A DNA stretch of 64,000 nucleotides from Blastocatellia bacterium (GTDB lineage Bacteria > Acidobacteriota > Blastocatellia > Pyrinomonadales > Pyrinomonadaceae): the NCBI GenBank assembly GCA_013697915.1, contig JACCVY010000107.1, positions 49,852 to 113,851 of the forward strand. The letters are read 5' to 3'. A program made the position numbers and the translations under genes. The notes under the pieces are model-generated. The model was given only the letters and a program-made list of their open reading frames with translations, made no database searches and had not been told where the DNA came from. Below are positions 23,631-32,939 of this stretch, in pieces (position 1 is the stretch's first letter; the number at the start of each line of letters is the position of its first letter).

Positions 23631-24294
23631 CTTAATTAAAGATCCGCTATACCAAAACGGTGAGCCGCGCCAACCTGAAGAAGTTGCCGACGTGGACATC
23701 ATCAGTCCCGACACGCGTCGCGAAAATCGCATTCCACCGGGACAGTCACGCACAAAAAAGTGGCCGGTGCTAGACGCGCACGGTACCCCGGATGTTCAGC
23801 TGGCGACGTGGTCGTTTGCAGTTGATGGGCTGCTCGATAATCCGCTGGAGTGGTCGCTGGATGAATTCATGCAACTGCCGGCAATGAAGGTTTATGCCGA
23901 CTTTCACTGCGTGACGCGCTGGTCGCGGCTCGACAATGTTTGGGGCGGGGTGTCGGCGAGAGAGATCGCAAGACTTGCCGGCGTCAAGCCGGAAGCCAAG
24001 TTTGTTTTGGCCCTGGCTTATGATTACGGTTGGACCACCAATGTGCCCATCGAATATTTTCTCAACGAAGATTCGTTGTTTGCCTGGTCACACGATGGGC
24101 AGCCCATTCCACTCGAGCATGGTGGGCCAGTGCGTTTGATCATTCCCCAGCTCTACGCCTGGAAGTCGGCGAAGTGGGTAAAAGGCGTGCGCTTTCTCGA
24201 ACGCGATCAGGCGGGCTATTGGGAAGAGGGCGGCTATCACATGCGCGGGGTGCCGTGGGGGCCCGGCGATGGTGAACGGTTTCGCTGGTCGTGA
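23614..24294 (+). CDS. Sulfite-oxidase-like molybdopterin oxidoreductase
   Basis: The 226-residue protein has the SUOX/YedY-type molybdopterin fold. DFHCVTRWSRLDNVWGGV (about residues 97-114) contains the molybdenum-ligating Cys99 followed by the characteristic TRWS and W/GV cofactor contacts; GGPVRLIIPQLYAWKSAKWV (about 170-189) is the second family block. No Tat signal or heme domain is present, so it is probably cytoplasmic, in a short single-domain form. The reaction could be sulfoxide or sulfite chemistry; the true substrate is unknown. It is the end of a coupled set with the cNMP-binding protein. Confidence 0.88.
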   Translation: MSFLNNLIKDPLYQNGEPRQPEEVADVDIISPDTRRENRIPPGQSRTKKWPVLDAHGTPDVQLATWSFAVDGLLDNPLEWSLDEFMQLPAMKVYADFHCVTRWSRLDNVWGGVSAREIARLAGVKPEAKFVLALAYDYGWTTNVPIEYFLNEDSLFAWSHDGQPIPLEHGGPVRLIIPQLYAWKSAKWVKGVRFLERDQAGYWEEGGYHMRGVPWGPGDGERFRWS

Positions 24295-24302
24295 TTCCCA
24301 GA

Positions 24303-24398
24303 GTTTTCTTGACAGGATTTACATGATTAGCAGGATTCCGCAGAGCAAGGCCGTTCATGTAAATCCTGTTAATCTTGTCCATAAATCTGAGTTTCAGT
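24303..24398. repeat. Inverted short-word repeat (GACAGGATTTACA type)
   Basis: TTGACAGGATTTACATGATT and AGCAGGATT on the left face CATGTAAATCCTGTTAATC and TTGTCC on the right, an imperfect hairpin between two plus-strand genes. A relative occurs at 34535-34613. Confidence 0.78.
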
Positions 24399-24413
24399 TG
24401 ATGAAATTGGTGA

Positions 24414-25931
24414 ATGCAAACTAGTACTACCCCCAAAGACGCCGCTGCTGTAATTCTCCTTCGCCACCAAACTAATCCAAACAACCCAGAAGTCTTTCTC
24501 GTCAGGCGCAGCGAAAAGCTGGCGTTTCTGGGCGGCTATCATGCATTTCCCGGTGGCCAGTCTGACGCGAATGACGCCGAGGCACGCGTCGAAAACTGCG
24601 ACGACACTGCGACTAAAACAGCCATTAGTTGCGCGGCGCGTGAGCTGTTCGAGGAAACTCAAGTGCTCGTGGCTCGCGGCGGCGACGCGCTGACGAAGGG
24701 TCAACGCCAGTCGTTGTTTGATGATCTTCAGTCAGGTCGCATGTCCTGGCCGGCGCTGTTGAATCATTATGAACTTCATCTCGACGCCAATGATTTTACT
24801 TTTGTTGGTCGTTGGGTGACGCCGCCGTTTAGCGCGCGACGCTTTGATACATTGTTCTTTCTAGTTAGGTGTCCGGCAAAACAGAATCCTCAAATCGATG
24901 CGGACGCGGAATTAGAAAGTGGGGAATGGATCGCGGCGAGTGAAGCCGTTGGACGCTGGGAACGTTCGGAGATTCTCGCTGTTCCTCCAGTGCTTCATGC
25001 GTTGAAAACTTTGGCGGGCGGACTGACCGACGATCTCGTTCAGAGATTTCTATTGACACCGAATGCGCACAGCGAGCCCGTCAGGCGCATCGAGTTCCGG
25101 CCTAACTACATTTGCTTTCCAACGCGCACGCCCACAAAGCCGCCGGCCACGCATACCAACTGTTATTTGATCTACACGTCGCAGGAACTTCTCATCATCG
25201 ATCCCGGCTCGCCTTATGAAGATGAACAGCAGGCATTGGCGCAAGCTGTTGACGACTTGGTTGGCGAAGGACGCAACGTGCGCGAAATTGTTCTGACGCA
25301 TATGCATCCAGACCATGTTGGCGGTGTGAACACACTCAAAAAGCATTTAGGCGAGCAGACGAAAGTCGCCGCCCATAAACTAACCGCGGAACCGCTAAGC
25401 GAAAGCGTTCGAGTCGATCGATTGATCGAGGACGGCGAGACGATCAATTTGAGAGGTTCGCCGACGATAAGTTTGCGCGCGATGCACACCCCCGGGCACG
25501 CGCGCGGACATCTTTGTTTTCATGATGAGCGAACCGGAACACTGATCTCTGGTGACAACATCGTGGGTCTGGGTTCTGTCTTGATCGAACCTACGGAAGG
25601 CAACATGCGCGAGTATCTCGCTTCGCTGCGGCGCATGCGAGCGTTGCCGAATCTTTCTGTAATCTTTGGCGGCCATGGCCCGGCAATCGCCAATCCTTAC
25701 ACAAAACTCGACCAGTACATTTCTCATCGACTGGAGCGCGAACAAAATATTCTGCAAGCGGTTCGCGAGGGCGCAGCGACGCCGCAAGCTATCGTTGCGC
25801 GCGTTTACACCGACGTCCCTCCGAAAGCCCACGCCATGGCCGAGCATGCCGTGCAGGCGCATCTGGATAAGCTAATAGACGACAAGCTCGTCCAGACAAT
25901 TGGGCCCGGCCAGTTTGTTTTGGCCGGTTGA
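24414..25931 (+). CDS. NUDIX hydrolase fused to metallo-beta-lactamase-fold hydrolase
   Basis: The 505-residue protein has two enzyme domains. The N-terminal third is a NUDIX domain with GGYHAFPGGQ and a box ending AARELFEETQVL (about residues 72-83), the REUxEE part being intact. The C-terminal two thirds is an LACTB2-like MBL hydrolase with THMHPDHVGG (about 294-303), HTPGHARGHLCF, SGDNIVG and GGHGP, then a winged-helix tail. NUDIX enzymes cleave nucleoside diphosphate derivatives (including CoA and dinucleotides); LACTB2-like MBLs cleave RNA or thioesters. Fusions of this type exist, so chaining of CoA or acyl-CoA hydrolysis is a reasonable guess only. No frameshift is present at the junction. 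Confidence 0.88.
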   Translation: MQTSTTPKDAAAVILLRHQTNPNNPEVFLVRRSEKLAFLGGYHAFPGGQSDANDAEARVENCDDTATKTAISCAARELFEETQVLVARGGDALTKGQRQSLFDDLQSGRMSWPALLNHYELHLDANDFTFVGRWVTPPFSARRFDTLFFLVRCPAKQNPQIDADAELESGEWIAASEAVGRWERSEILAVPPVLHALKTLAGGLTDDLVQRFLLTPNAHSEPVRRIEFRPNYICFPTRTPTKPPATHTNCYLIYTSQELLIIDPGSPYEDEQQALAQAVDDLVGEGRNVREIVLTHMHPDHVGGVNTLKKHLGEQTKVAAHKLTAEPLSESVRVDRLIEDGETINLRGSPTISLRAMHTPGHARGHLCFHDERTGTLISGDNIVGLGSVLIEPTEGNMREYLASLRRMRALPNLSVIFGGHGPAIANPYTKLDQYISHRLEREQNILQAVREGAATPQAIVARVYTDVPPKAHAMAEHAVQAHLDKLIDDKLVQTIGPGQFVLAG

Positions 25932-26021
25932 ATCCGACCACTACCTCTTGGACGGCCGCTCGCGTAAGATATTCTCATCTTCCCGATTTCCGATCCCAAA
26001 ATTGAAGAACACAAATTTCTT

Positions 26022-27512
26022 ATGAGCACTCCTAAAACTTTTCGTGAATTACCGCAAACGTTCGGTGAACTTAAAGCGAGCGGCTACCGAAGCATCTCGG
26101 TCAAAGATGAGTTGCGCGCGAACCTGATAAAGAAACTGAAGCGCAGCGAAAAACTCTTTCCCGGCATCGTCGGTTACGATGAAACCGTGATTCCCCAGTT
26201 GGTCAATGCCATCCTGGCGAAACACAACATCATCTTGCTGGGACTCCGAGGCCAGGCCAAGAGCCGCATCATTCGACAGTTGACCGAGCTGCTGGATGAA
26301 CACATTCCGATCATTGCCGGCTCTGAAGTGAACGACGATCCGTTTCATCCAATCTCGGCCTACGGCCGTCAGACCCTGGGACTTCATAGCGACGCAGCTC
26401 AGATCGACTGGATCGATCGCGACGCCCGGTTTGTCGAAAAGCTGGCAACTCCCGACGTCACGATCGCCGACATCATCGGCGACGTCGATCCAATCAAAGC
26501 CGCCAAGGGCGGACATCTGCTCAGCGACGAGCTGACGATTCATTACGGGTTGCTGCCGCGCGCGAACCGCGGCATCTTTGCGATCAATGAATTGCCTGAT
26601 CTGGCCGGCAAGATTCAGGTTGGACTTTTCAACATCATGCAGGAAGGCGACGTGCAGATTAAGGGCTATCCAGTTCGCCTGCCGCTGGACGTGATGCTGG
26701 TGTTTTCTGCGAACCCGGAAGATTACACCGCGCGGGGCAAGATCATCACGCCGCTCAAAGATCGCATTGGCACCGAGATCACCACTCACTATCCTTCGGA
26801 GATTCAAACTGCTGTTGAGATCACACGGCAGGAAGCATGGGTGACACGCGACGGACTCGAAAGTCGTTTGCAGGTTCCGGATTTTATTCGCGAAGTCATC
26901 GAGCAAATCGCCTTTGAAGCGCGCGATGACAATCGTGTAGATAAGCATTCCGGTGTTTCTCAGCGCCTGCCAATCACGGTAATCGAGTCGGTTGTCTCCA
27001 ATGCCGAACGCCGGGCGTTGCTTACTGAAGAAGAAGAAATTGTGCCGCGCATTTCCGACATCTACGCCGCAACCCCTTCGATGACCGGAAAGATGGAACT
27101 GGAATACGAAGGCGAGCAGATAGGCGCCAGCCGCATCGCCAAAGATTTGATCAAGCGCGCAGCCGGCGAGATCTTCGAAGGCTACTTTGGCGGCATCGAC
27201 TTTGCGCAGACCCTGCAATGGTTCGATCAGGGAAATAACCTGCGCCTGGCAGACACGGCGTCAGCGGAAGAATGCAACACGTTGCTCGAAGCTGTGCCTG
27301 AGTTAATCGACACCGCTCTCATTCCGTTTGATTTCAAAGCAATCGATCAGGCAAAAGTTGTGGCCGCGTGTGAGCTGGTGCTGGAAGGGCTGTACGCGGA
27401 AAACAAGATAAGCCGCAACGAAGAAGGTGGTTACACGGCGGTGACGAAAGCCAAGAAAGATCGGCGTGGGATGATCTACGACGATCTAACCGAGACTGGT
27501 AAGTACAGCTAA
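26022..27512 (+). CDS. MoxR/ChlI-type AAA+ ATPase with variant Walker A
   Basis: The 496-residue protein is a magnesium-chelatase-subunit-I-like AAA+ protein. The P-loop reads GLRGQAKSR (about residues 73-81) in place of the usual GxxGxGKS/T: the second glycine of GK is an alanine, while the Lys-Ser is kept. Walker B is FAINELPDL (about 189-197), and the sensor region FSANPEDYTARGKIITPLKDRIG (split, about 230-252) follows. It is followed after a repeat by a VWA-domain gene, the standard AAA+/VWA pairing of MoxR and ChlI/ChlD systems that insert metals or remodel partners. The target of this pair is unknown; there is no chelatase H subunit nearby. Confidence 0.87.
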   Translation: MSTPKTFRELPQTFGELKASGYRSISVKDELRANLIKKLKRSEKLFPGIVGYDETVIPQLVNAILAKHNIILLGLRGQAKSRIIRQLTELLDEHIPIIAGSEVNDDPFHPISAYGRQTLGLHSDAAQIDWIDRDARFVEKLATPDVTIADIIGDVDPIKAAKGGHLLSDELTIHYGLLPRANRGIFAINELPDLAGKIQVGLFNIMQEGDVQIKGYPVRLPLDVMLVFSANPEDYTARGKIITPLKDRIGTEITTHYPSEIQTAVEITRQEAWVTRDGLESRLQVPDFIREVIEQIAFEARDDNRVDKHSGVSQRLPITVIESVVSNAERRALLTEEEEIVPRISDIYAATPSMTGKMELEYEGEQIGASRIAKDLIKRAAGEIFEGYFGGIDFAQTLQWFDQGNNLRLADTASAEECNTLLEAVPELIDTALIPFDFKAIDQAKVVAACELVLEGLYAENKISRNEEGGYTAVTKAKKDRRGMIYDDLTETGKYS

Positions 27513-27603
27513 ATTCATTGCCGATTGCCAATTTCCGATTGCCGATTAGATCGTAGTAGAGAGGCATTTGGAAATCGGCATTTGGCAATCGGAAATCGGC
27601 AAT
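27512..27603. repeat. Inverted short-word repeat (GCCGATTGCCAATTTCCG type)
   Basis: GCCGATTGCCAATTTCCGATT on the left (written in part) pairs with AATCGGAAATCGGCAATG on the right, in the gap between the AAA+ gene and the VWA gene. It runs into the ATG of the VWA gene, leaving no normal ribosome binding site. Confidence 0.78.
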
Positions 27604-28930
27604 GAAATTCACCCGTTATTCAAAATTCAAAGGCCTGGAAGTTTCCGGGATCAACCTCGGCGACGTGATGGAGGGTCTGTCTGATTCGCTGCTCGATTCC
27701 GGTTACGACGACGATTACTACTGGACACGGCAGCGGCACCCGCAGGACACGTCGCTTGATGCCCTGCGTCGCGCGTTGTTGCAGGCATTGATGGACCAGG
27801 GACTCTTAAACGAGTTTCAGGTGCAGGAGATGTTGGCGGACAACGAAGGTAAGTTCAAAGGTTCGCAGCTCGAAGAAATGCTCAACCAGTTGATCGAGCG
27901 TCTGGTTGAAGAAGGGTATTTGTCACTGAAGGAAGAGCCGCCCCGGCAGCCGCAACAACCGCGCGGCGGTCGTGGCACTCCGGAAGTTTCAGAACCGCTG
28001 CCGCGCAACGTCAAATTCGAAGTGACGGAAAAGGGGCTGGATTTCCTTGGCTACAAAACGCTGCGGAATCTGTTGGGTAGCTTGGGCAAGAGTTCTGTCG
28101 GCCGACACGACACGCCGCATCTTTCTACCGGCGTGGAAGCAGCGGCCGCCAGCAAGCCTTACGAGTTTGGCGACACAATCAATCTCGATGTGAATACTAC
28201 CCTGCTTTCGGCAATTAAGCGCGAAGGCCTTAGTATTCCGCTTAATCTCGAGTACAGCGATCTGCACGTCCAACAGTGCGACTATCAATCGTCGTGCGCC
28301 ACGGTGGTGATGCTTGACTGTTCGCATTCGATGATTCTTTACGGCGAGGATCGATTTACGCCGGCGAAAAAAGTTGCGCTGGCACTGGCGCATCTGATTC
28401 GCACCCAGTATCCGGGTGATTCGCTCAAGATCGTGCTGTTCCATGACAGCGCTGAAGAGTTGCCGCTGGCCAAACTAGCCGTCACGCAGGTTGGCCCTTA
28501 TCACACCAACACGGCGGAAGGTTTGCGACTGTCGCGCCGCATTCTGCAGGCCCAGCGCAAAGAGATGAAGCAGATCGTGATGGTGACGGACGGAAAACCA
28601 ACGGCGTGCTTTGTTGAAAGCGACATCGCCGTCGCCGCTGGCGCAAGAAATGCGGGCAGGACGCCTGCGGTCCCAAGTCGCCACATTTACAAAAACTCAA
28701 TGGGCGGCGATCCATTTGTAATGGAGGCTACCTTCAAGGAAGTTCAGGCCTGCCGCAAAGCCGGCATAATGATTAACACCTTCATGCTGGCCAGCGATTT
28801 TTATCTGGTCGAGTTCGTGAAACAGATGACGGCAATGACCAATGGAAAGGCCTATTTCGCAAATCCCGCTAACCTCTCACAGTTCGTTTTGATAGACTTT
28901 CTCAGACGACGGACCAGCCGGGTTCGGTAG
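27602..28930 (+). CDS. VWA-domain partner of the AAA+ ATPase, with repeat-encoded insertion
   Basis: The 442-residue protein has an N-terminal helical region (to about 200) and a C-terminal von Willebrand A domain. The MIDAS motif DCSHSM (about residues 239-244, DxSxS) is intact, and [10 protein letters not shown] supplies the later Asp. It resembles the VWA half of ChlD/BchD and the CoxE-like families. At about residues 350-361 the segment [11 protein letters not shown] is encoded by the GC-rich palindrome also found at 5581. The start abuts a repeat, with no Shine-Dalgarno, so translation may depend on the upstream gene. Together with the ATPase it should form a chaperone-like metal-insertion or remodelling machine. 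Confidence 0.87.
   Translation: MKFTRYSKFKGLEVSGINLGDVMEGLSDSLLDSGYDDDYYWTRQRHPQDTSLDALRRALLQALMDQGLLNEFQVQEMLADNEGKFKGSQLEEMLNQLIERLVEEGYLSLKEEPPRQPQQPRGGRGTPEVSEPLPRNVKFEVTEKGLDFLGYKTLRNLLGSLGKSSVGRHDTPHLSTGVEAAAASKPYEFGDTINLDVNTTLLSAIKREGLSIPLNLEYSDLHVQQCDYQSSCATVVMLDCSHSMILYGEDRFTPAKKVALALAHLIRTQYPGDSLKIVLFHDSAEELPLAKLAVTQVGPYHTNTAEGLRLSRRILQAQRKEMKQIVMVTDGKPTACFVESDIAVAAGARNAGRTPAVPSRHIYKNSMGGDPFVMEATFKEVQACRKAGIMINTFMLASDFYLVEFVKQMTAMTNGKAYFANPANLSQFVLIDFLRRRTSRVR
28652..28675. repeat. GC-rich palindrome, family E, inside the VWA gene
   Basis: TGCGGGCAGGACGCCTGCGG followed by TCCCA is identical in plan to the intergenic copy at 5581. It is translated in frame as AGRTPAVPS. Confidence 0.78.
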
Positions 28931-29011
28931 ATGGAACTCGATACGAACGAACTTGGTGGCGTTCAAACGTTAACCGGCTAACGAAAACATTCGGCAACAA
29001 GCGGAGGCGGT

Positions 29012-31396
29012 TTGGAAGCTGACAACCCGAAAGCAAGACTTCGTCTGCCGCGTCGCATTCTCACGACCTATTCGGTCCTTATTGTAGGGCTGCTAGCCAC
29101 AATCGTTGTCGGTACATACCTGGATAAGACGTTCCTGCCTTACACGCTTGGCGCAGGCTTGATCATTAGTTTGCTTTTGTATGGCCTGGCAAATATGCAG
29201 ACGCGCGCAAGCGCTGCGGCTGAAAGCTTCGCCCAGAAACTTCAGACTTCCGAATCGACCGTCAGAACCATGCTCGCCGAACGCGAGCGCGCAGAAAAAG
29301 CGCTGAAAGAAAGCGAAGAGCGTTATCGCGATCTGGTGGAAAACGCAAACGACATCGTCTACACAATGGATCTCAACGGCAATCTCACTTCGATTAACAA
29401 AGCGGCGGAACTTATCACTGGTTACAAGCGCACGGACCTGCTGACAAAAAACCTGGGAGCATTTATCACTCCCGAATCGTTGGAGACTACCCGCCAAATG
29501 CTGGAGCGTAAGCTGCTCGGCGAAGAACGAACGAACTATGAAATGGATATGCGATCGATCGATGGACGCACGCTGACCCTTGAGATAAGCAGCAAGCTGA
29601 TGCTCAAGGATGGCAAGCCCATCAGTGTTCAGGGAATTGCGCGCGACATCACATCACGGCGTCGTGCCGAAGAGACTCTGCGGCAAGCAGACCAACGCGC
29701 GCTGTCAACTTATGAACGCCTGCTGGAACGAGTTTCCGGTCTCGCCCAGACGTTCGGCACCGCACGCGACCTGGCGGCAATCTTTCGTGCGTTAAAGGAG
29801 TTCACGCTCGTTTCCGTTCCCTGTCAGGGGCTATTCGTTTCGCTTTACGACCCGGTTCGCGATGTGCGCGCGGCGGTTTACGGCTGGGCAGATGACGTTG
29901 AACTCGATACCTCGCAACTGCCGCCGATGCCGGTCACTGCCAGCGGACCCAACAGCCGCGCAGTGAGAACGAACCAGGTTGTGATCACCAGCGACTACAT
30001 GGAAGAGACGCGCGGCCATCCGGCTGTGCTCGTGGGGCCTGACAACGGCCTGCGGCCGCAATCATCTCTAGCGGCGCCGATGTCCGTGATGGGTCGAGTG
30101 ATTGGCACCATTGAAGTGCAAACTTATGACCAGGCCGCCTATACGGAGGAACATGCGACCGCCATGCGCATGGCGGCAAATCTCGCCGCGGTCGCGATCG
30201 AAAACGTGCGCCTCTTGGAACGCGAAAGCACCGCGCGTGCTGCCGCCGAAGAATCCAACCGCCTTAAAGATGAATTCCTGGCGACAGTTTCGCATGAACT
30301 GCGCACCCCCCTGACAGCGATACTCGGGTGGTCGCGCATGCTCGAAGGCGGCTTGGAAACTGAGATGGCTGCGCGGGCTATTGAGACAATCAAGCGCAAC
30401 GCAAAAGCCCAGGCACAGATTATCGACGACATTCTCGACGTCTCGCGCATCATCACCGGCAATCTTTATCTTGAGCTGCATCCGATTGAACTCGCGCCGG
30501 TTTTGGAATCCGCCATCAATGTCGTACGTCCGACCGCGGAAGCGAAAGGCATTCATATCGAGCTTGATTTCGAGCGCGAGCCTATGGTCGTTTCCGGTGA
30601 TGCAAATCGTCTGCAACAAGTCTTCTGGAATTTGTTGTCAAATGCGGTGAAGTTCACTCCGCCGGGGGGCAACGTGAATCTATCGCTGCGGCAACTGGAT
30701 TCTGAAGTGGAGCTTGAAATAACGGATACCGGGCAAGGTATTGATCCAGGTTTTTTGCCCTTCGTTTTCGATCGATTTCGCCAGGCCGACAGCACCTCGA
30801 CACGGCAACACGGCGGACTGGGTTTGGGATTGGCAATCGCGCGCCAACTGATCGAGATTCACGCCGGAAACATAACCGCAGCCAGCGACGGAGACGGTAA
30901 GGGAGCGACTTTTCGCTTGCGCTTGCCGCTGATCGGATCGCTTGCGAAGTTGAACGTGCAACCAAATGGCGTAGAGCAGAATGCTCAGCCGACCCAAGCG
31001 CCGGACGTTTTGGCAGGGATACAGGTATTGGTCGTTGACGACGACCTGGACACGCTGGAGTTGTTGACGGCGGCGCTTGAACAGCGCGGCGCCACCGTGA
31101 CGGCGGTCTCTTCGGCGGCCGCGGCAATGGATGCCATAATGGCTGCAAGACCGCATGTGCTGATTTCCGACATCGCGATGCCGGGCGAAGACGGCCATGA
31201 CTTGATCAAGAAAGTCATCGCGCTCGAGCTGGTGCCAGGAATATCCGCCATCGCCATCACGGCCTACGCAAAAGATGAAGACCGCGAACGGGCGCTATTG
31301 GCAGGTTTTCAACGCTATCTGTCCAAGCCGGTAGAGTTGGGCGAATTCATTTCAGCGGTAGCGGAAGCCGCGAAAAGCGATTATCGCGCTTCGTAA
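29012..31396 (+). CDS. Membrane hybrid histidine kinase (2 TM, PAS, GAF, HisKA, HATPase, REC)
   Basis: The 794-residue protein starts at TTG 29012, with GGAGG four bases upstream. Two hydrophobic helices (about 20-36 and 42-59) anchor it. A coiled coil is followed by a PAS domain (about 100-222), a GAF domain (about 240-405), the dimerisation box FLATVSHELRTPLTAILGW with His428, an HATPase with N box NRLQQVFWNLLSNAVKFTPP and G boxes (DTGQGID, GLGLGLAIA), and a C-terminal receiver with phospho-acceptor Asp720 (ISDIAMPGEDG) and KPVE. It should autophosphorylate and pass phosphate to its own receiver; no separate regulator is adjacent. Sensed signal unknown. A repeat lies at its 3' end. Confidence 0.93.
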   Translation: MEADNPKARLRLPRRILTTYSVLIVGLLATIVVGTYLDKTFLPYTLGAGLIISLLLYGLANMQTRASAAAESFAQKLQTSESTVRTMLAERERAEKALKESEERYRDLVENANDIVYTMDLNGNLTSINKAAELITGYKRTDLLTKNLGAFITPESLETTRQMLERKLLGEERTNYEMDMRSIDGRTLTLEISSKLMLKDGKPISVQGIARDITSRRRAEETLRQADQRALSTYERLLERVSGLAQTFGTARDLAAIFRALKEFTLVSVPCQGLFVSLYDPVRDVRAAVYGWADDVELDTSQLPPMPVTASGPNSRAVRTNQVVITSDYMEETRGHPAVLVGPDNGLRPQSSLAAPMSVMGRVIGTIEVQTYDQAAYTEEHATAMRMAANLAAVAIENVRLLERESTARAAAEESNRLKDEFLATVSHELRTPLTAILGWSRMLEGGLETEMAARAIETIKRNAKAQAQIIDDILDVSRIITGNLYLELHPIELAPVLESAINVVRPTAEAKGIHIELDFEREPMVVSGDANRLQQVFWNLLSNAVKFTPPGGNVNLSLRQLDSEVELEITDTGQGIDPGFLPFVFDRFRQADSTSTRQHGGLGLGLAIARQLIEIHAGNITAASDGDGKGATFRLRLPLIGSLAKLNVQPNGVEQNAQPTQAPDVLAGIQVLVVDDDLDTLELLTAALEQRGATVTAVSSAAAAMDAIMAARPHVLISDIAMPGEDGHDLIKKVIALELVPGISAIAITAYAKDEDRERALLAGFQRYLSKPVELGEFISAVAEAAKSDYRAS

Positions 31397-31518
31397 AGCA
31401 AACTGTTAGTCTGCGTTCGAGCGTTGCTACTCAACTTGAAGGCTCAGCAAATGCCGTGGTGGGATATATTGGCGTTGAGTCCAGCGAACGACCGCAAACT
31501 AACAGTTTGCTTTACGAA
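31390..31518. repeat. Palindromic repeat family C copy, long spacer
   Basis: Left CGTAAAGCAAACTGTTAGTC pairs with right GCAAACTAACAGTTTGCTTT followed by ACG. The stems are about 20 bases and the loop about 75 bases. Its left end overlaps the last codons of the histidine kinase. Confidence 0.85.
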
Positions 31519-31532
31519 AACGAGTTTCTAAT

Positions 31533-31967
31533 TTGACTGCGCACAAAAAATATACGATTGAGGAGCGCGTGCGTTGGGGCGACGTTGATGCGGCGCGCAT
31601 TATTTTTTACGGCGCGTACATCCGCTTCTTTGAATTTGCCGAGACGGAACTCTTTCGCGCGGTGAACTTGCCCTATAGCGTCATGTTCGATGAGCTGGAC
31701 GTGTGGCTGCCGCGCGTACACATTGAATGCGATTTTCATCACGCAGCGCAACTCGACGACCTGCTTGAGGTTTCTGTCTATGTTGGCCGCTTTGGTAACC
31801 GGTCAATGCGCCTGGACTTTGAAGTGCGACGAAAAGGCGAGACTGAGTTGGTCGCGACGGCGTATTTCGTACTTGTTGCGGTGCGCCGCGATACGTTTGA
31901 AACTGTGCCGATTCCGCAAGAACTGAGAACTCGGCTGGCGGAATATGTGAAACCGCCGAGTGATTAA
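31533..31967 (+). CDS. 4-hydroxybenzoyl-CoA-type (YbgC-like) acyl-CoA thioesterase
   Basis: The 144-residue hotdog-fold protein has RVRWGDVDAARIIFYGAYIR (about residues 11-30), where the Asp after the WG is the catalytic position of 4HBT/YbgC thioesterases, followed by FEFAETELFRAV. It starts at TTG 31533, since there is no better in-frame start. Role is probably acyl-CoA or acyl-carrier hydrolysis in the cytoplasm. It stands alone between repeats. Confidence 0.87.
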   Translation: MTAHKKYTIEERVRWGDVDAARIIFYGAYIRFFEFAETELFRAVNLPYSVMFDELDVWLPRVHIECDFHHAAQLDDLLEVSVYVGRFGNRSMRLDFEVRRKGETELVATAYFVLVAVRRDTFETVPIPQELRTRLAEYVKPPSD

Positions 31968-32296
31968 AGGTGACTACTTGACCAATCGCTCGGCGGTTGG
32001 CTTCGTTCATTCTGGGATTCGCAATTTTGCAGAAAACACTCGAGGCACGACGCCTCATGGTCAGGAAGGGTGGTTTACCCCCGCTCTTTTGTTTGGGCGG
32101 CTTGGCGGGGGCAAGCCACCCTTCCCGACCATGAGATTATTGCTCTTGAGCAATCCCTTGGAGATTTTTAGCCTCCCAACCATGAGATTATTAGCTATGA
32201 ATGATCCACTGGAGATTTTCACAACAGCAGTTGCGGAACCGCGAGCGGTTCTGTATCGCAGTACGCCCTGACTTTTGTAGACGAACGTAACCGCCA
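31968..32296. repeat. Gap of about 330 bases holding family F palindromes
   Basis: Within it AAGGGTGGTTTACCCCCGCTC and GCGGGGGCAAGCCACCCTTC (both slightly shortened) form an inverted pair at about 32066-32122, flanked by repeats of ACCATGAGATTATT at 32129 and 32179 and CACTGGAGATTTT. No coding sequence, RNA gene or clear promoter is recognisable. Confidence 0.7.
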
Positions 32297-32929
32297 ATGA
32301 ATCAACAACAGGACTCGACCAGCGCGATGGCCCTCGACGAAACAACAGTCGATCGCGATCCGATAAAGCAGTTTCGACTTTGGTTTGATGTTGCCGTCGC
32401 TTCCGGCTCACGCCTGCAGGAATCAATGACGCTGGCAACAGCAACGTCCGACGGAAAGCCTTCCGCGCGGGTGGTGCTTTTGAAAGGCGTCAATGCCGAC
32501 GGATTTGTTTTCTACACAAATTATCGCAGCGCGAAGGCAAAAGAGCTGGATGAGAATCCGCAAGCCGCGCTAGTCTTCTACTGGGTAGAGCTTGACCGTC
32601 AGGTGCGAGTGGAAGGAACAGTGGGTCGCGTCTCGGAGGAAGAGTCGGATCAGTATTTCAAGACGCGCCCGCGGGAAAGTCAGCTGGGCGCGCTCGCTTC
32701 GCCGCAAAGTGAAGTAATCGAAAGTCGTGAAGTTTTAGAAGAGCGTCTACGCGCGTTGGAAAATGATTATCGCGATCGTGAAGTTGAGCGCCCGGCGCAT
32801 TGGGGCGGCTACCGCCTAAAGCCCGAGCGAATTGAGTTCTGGGAAAATCGTCCCGGCCGTTTGCACGATCGGATCCTATATGAGCGCCAAGCGGACGGCT
32901 CGTGGAGCATCGCGCGCCTGGCTCCTTAA
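32297..32929 (+). CDS. pdxH: Pyridoxamine 5'-phosphate oxidase
   Basis: The 210-residue protein has the full PdxH pattern: DPIKQFRLWFDVAVASG, MTLATATSDGKPSARVVLLKG (partly quoted; the phosphate-binding ARVVLLK), YWVELDRQVRVEG (FMN site), SPQSEVI, and the C-terminal block PAHWGGYRLKPERIEFWENRPGRLHDR (with the PLP-binding WGGYRL and RLHDR). It oxidises pyridoxamine or pyridoxine 5'-phosphate to PLP using FMN and oxygen. Secure. Confidence 0.95.
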   Translation: MNQQQDSTSAMALDETTVDRDPIKQFRLWFDVAVASGSRLQESMTLATATSDGKPSARVVLLKGVNADGFVFYTNYRSAKAKELDENPQAALVFYWVELDRQVRVEGTVGRVSEEESDQYFKTRPRESQLGALASPQSEVIESREVLEERLRALENDYRDREVERPAHWGGYRLKPERIEFWENRPGRLHDRILYERQADGSWSIARLAP

Positions 32930-32939
32930 ATCGCTCAAC

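Noticed and set aside
26049..27218. Long minus-strand open frame (389 codons) opposite the AAA+ gene
   Set aside because: It lies wholly within the AAA+ gene, shows no family motifs, and its composition reflects the complementary strand of a GC-rich gene.
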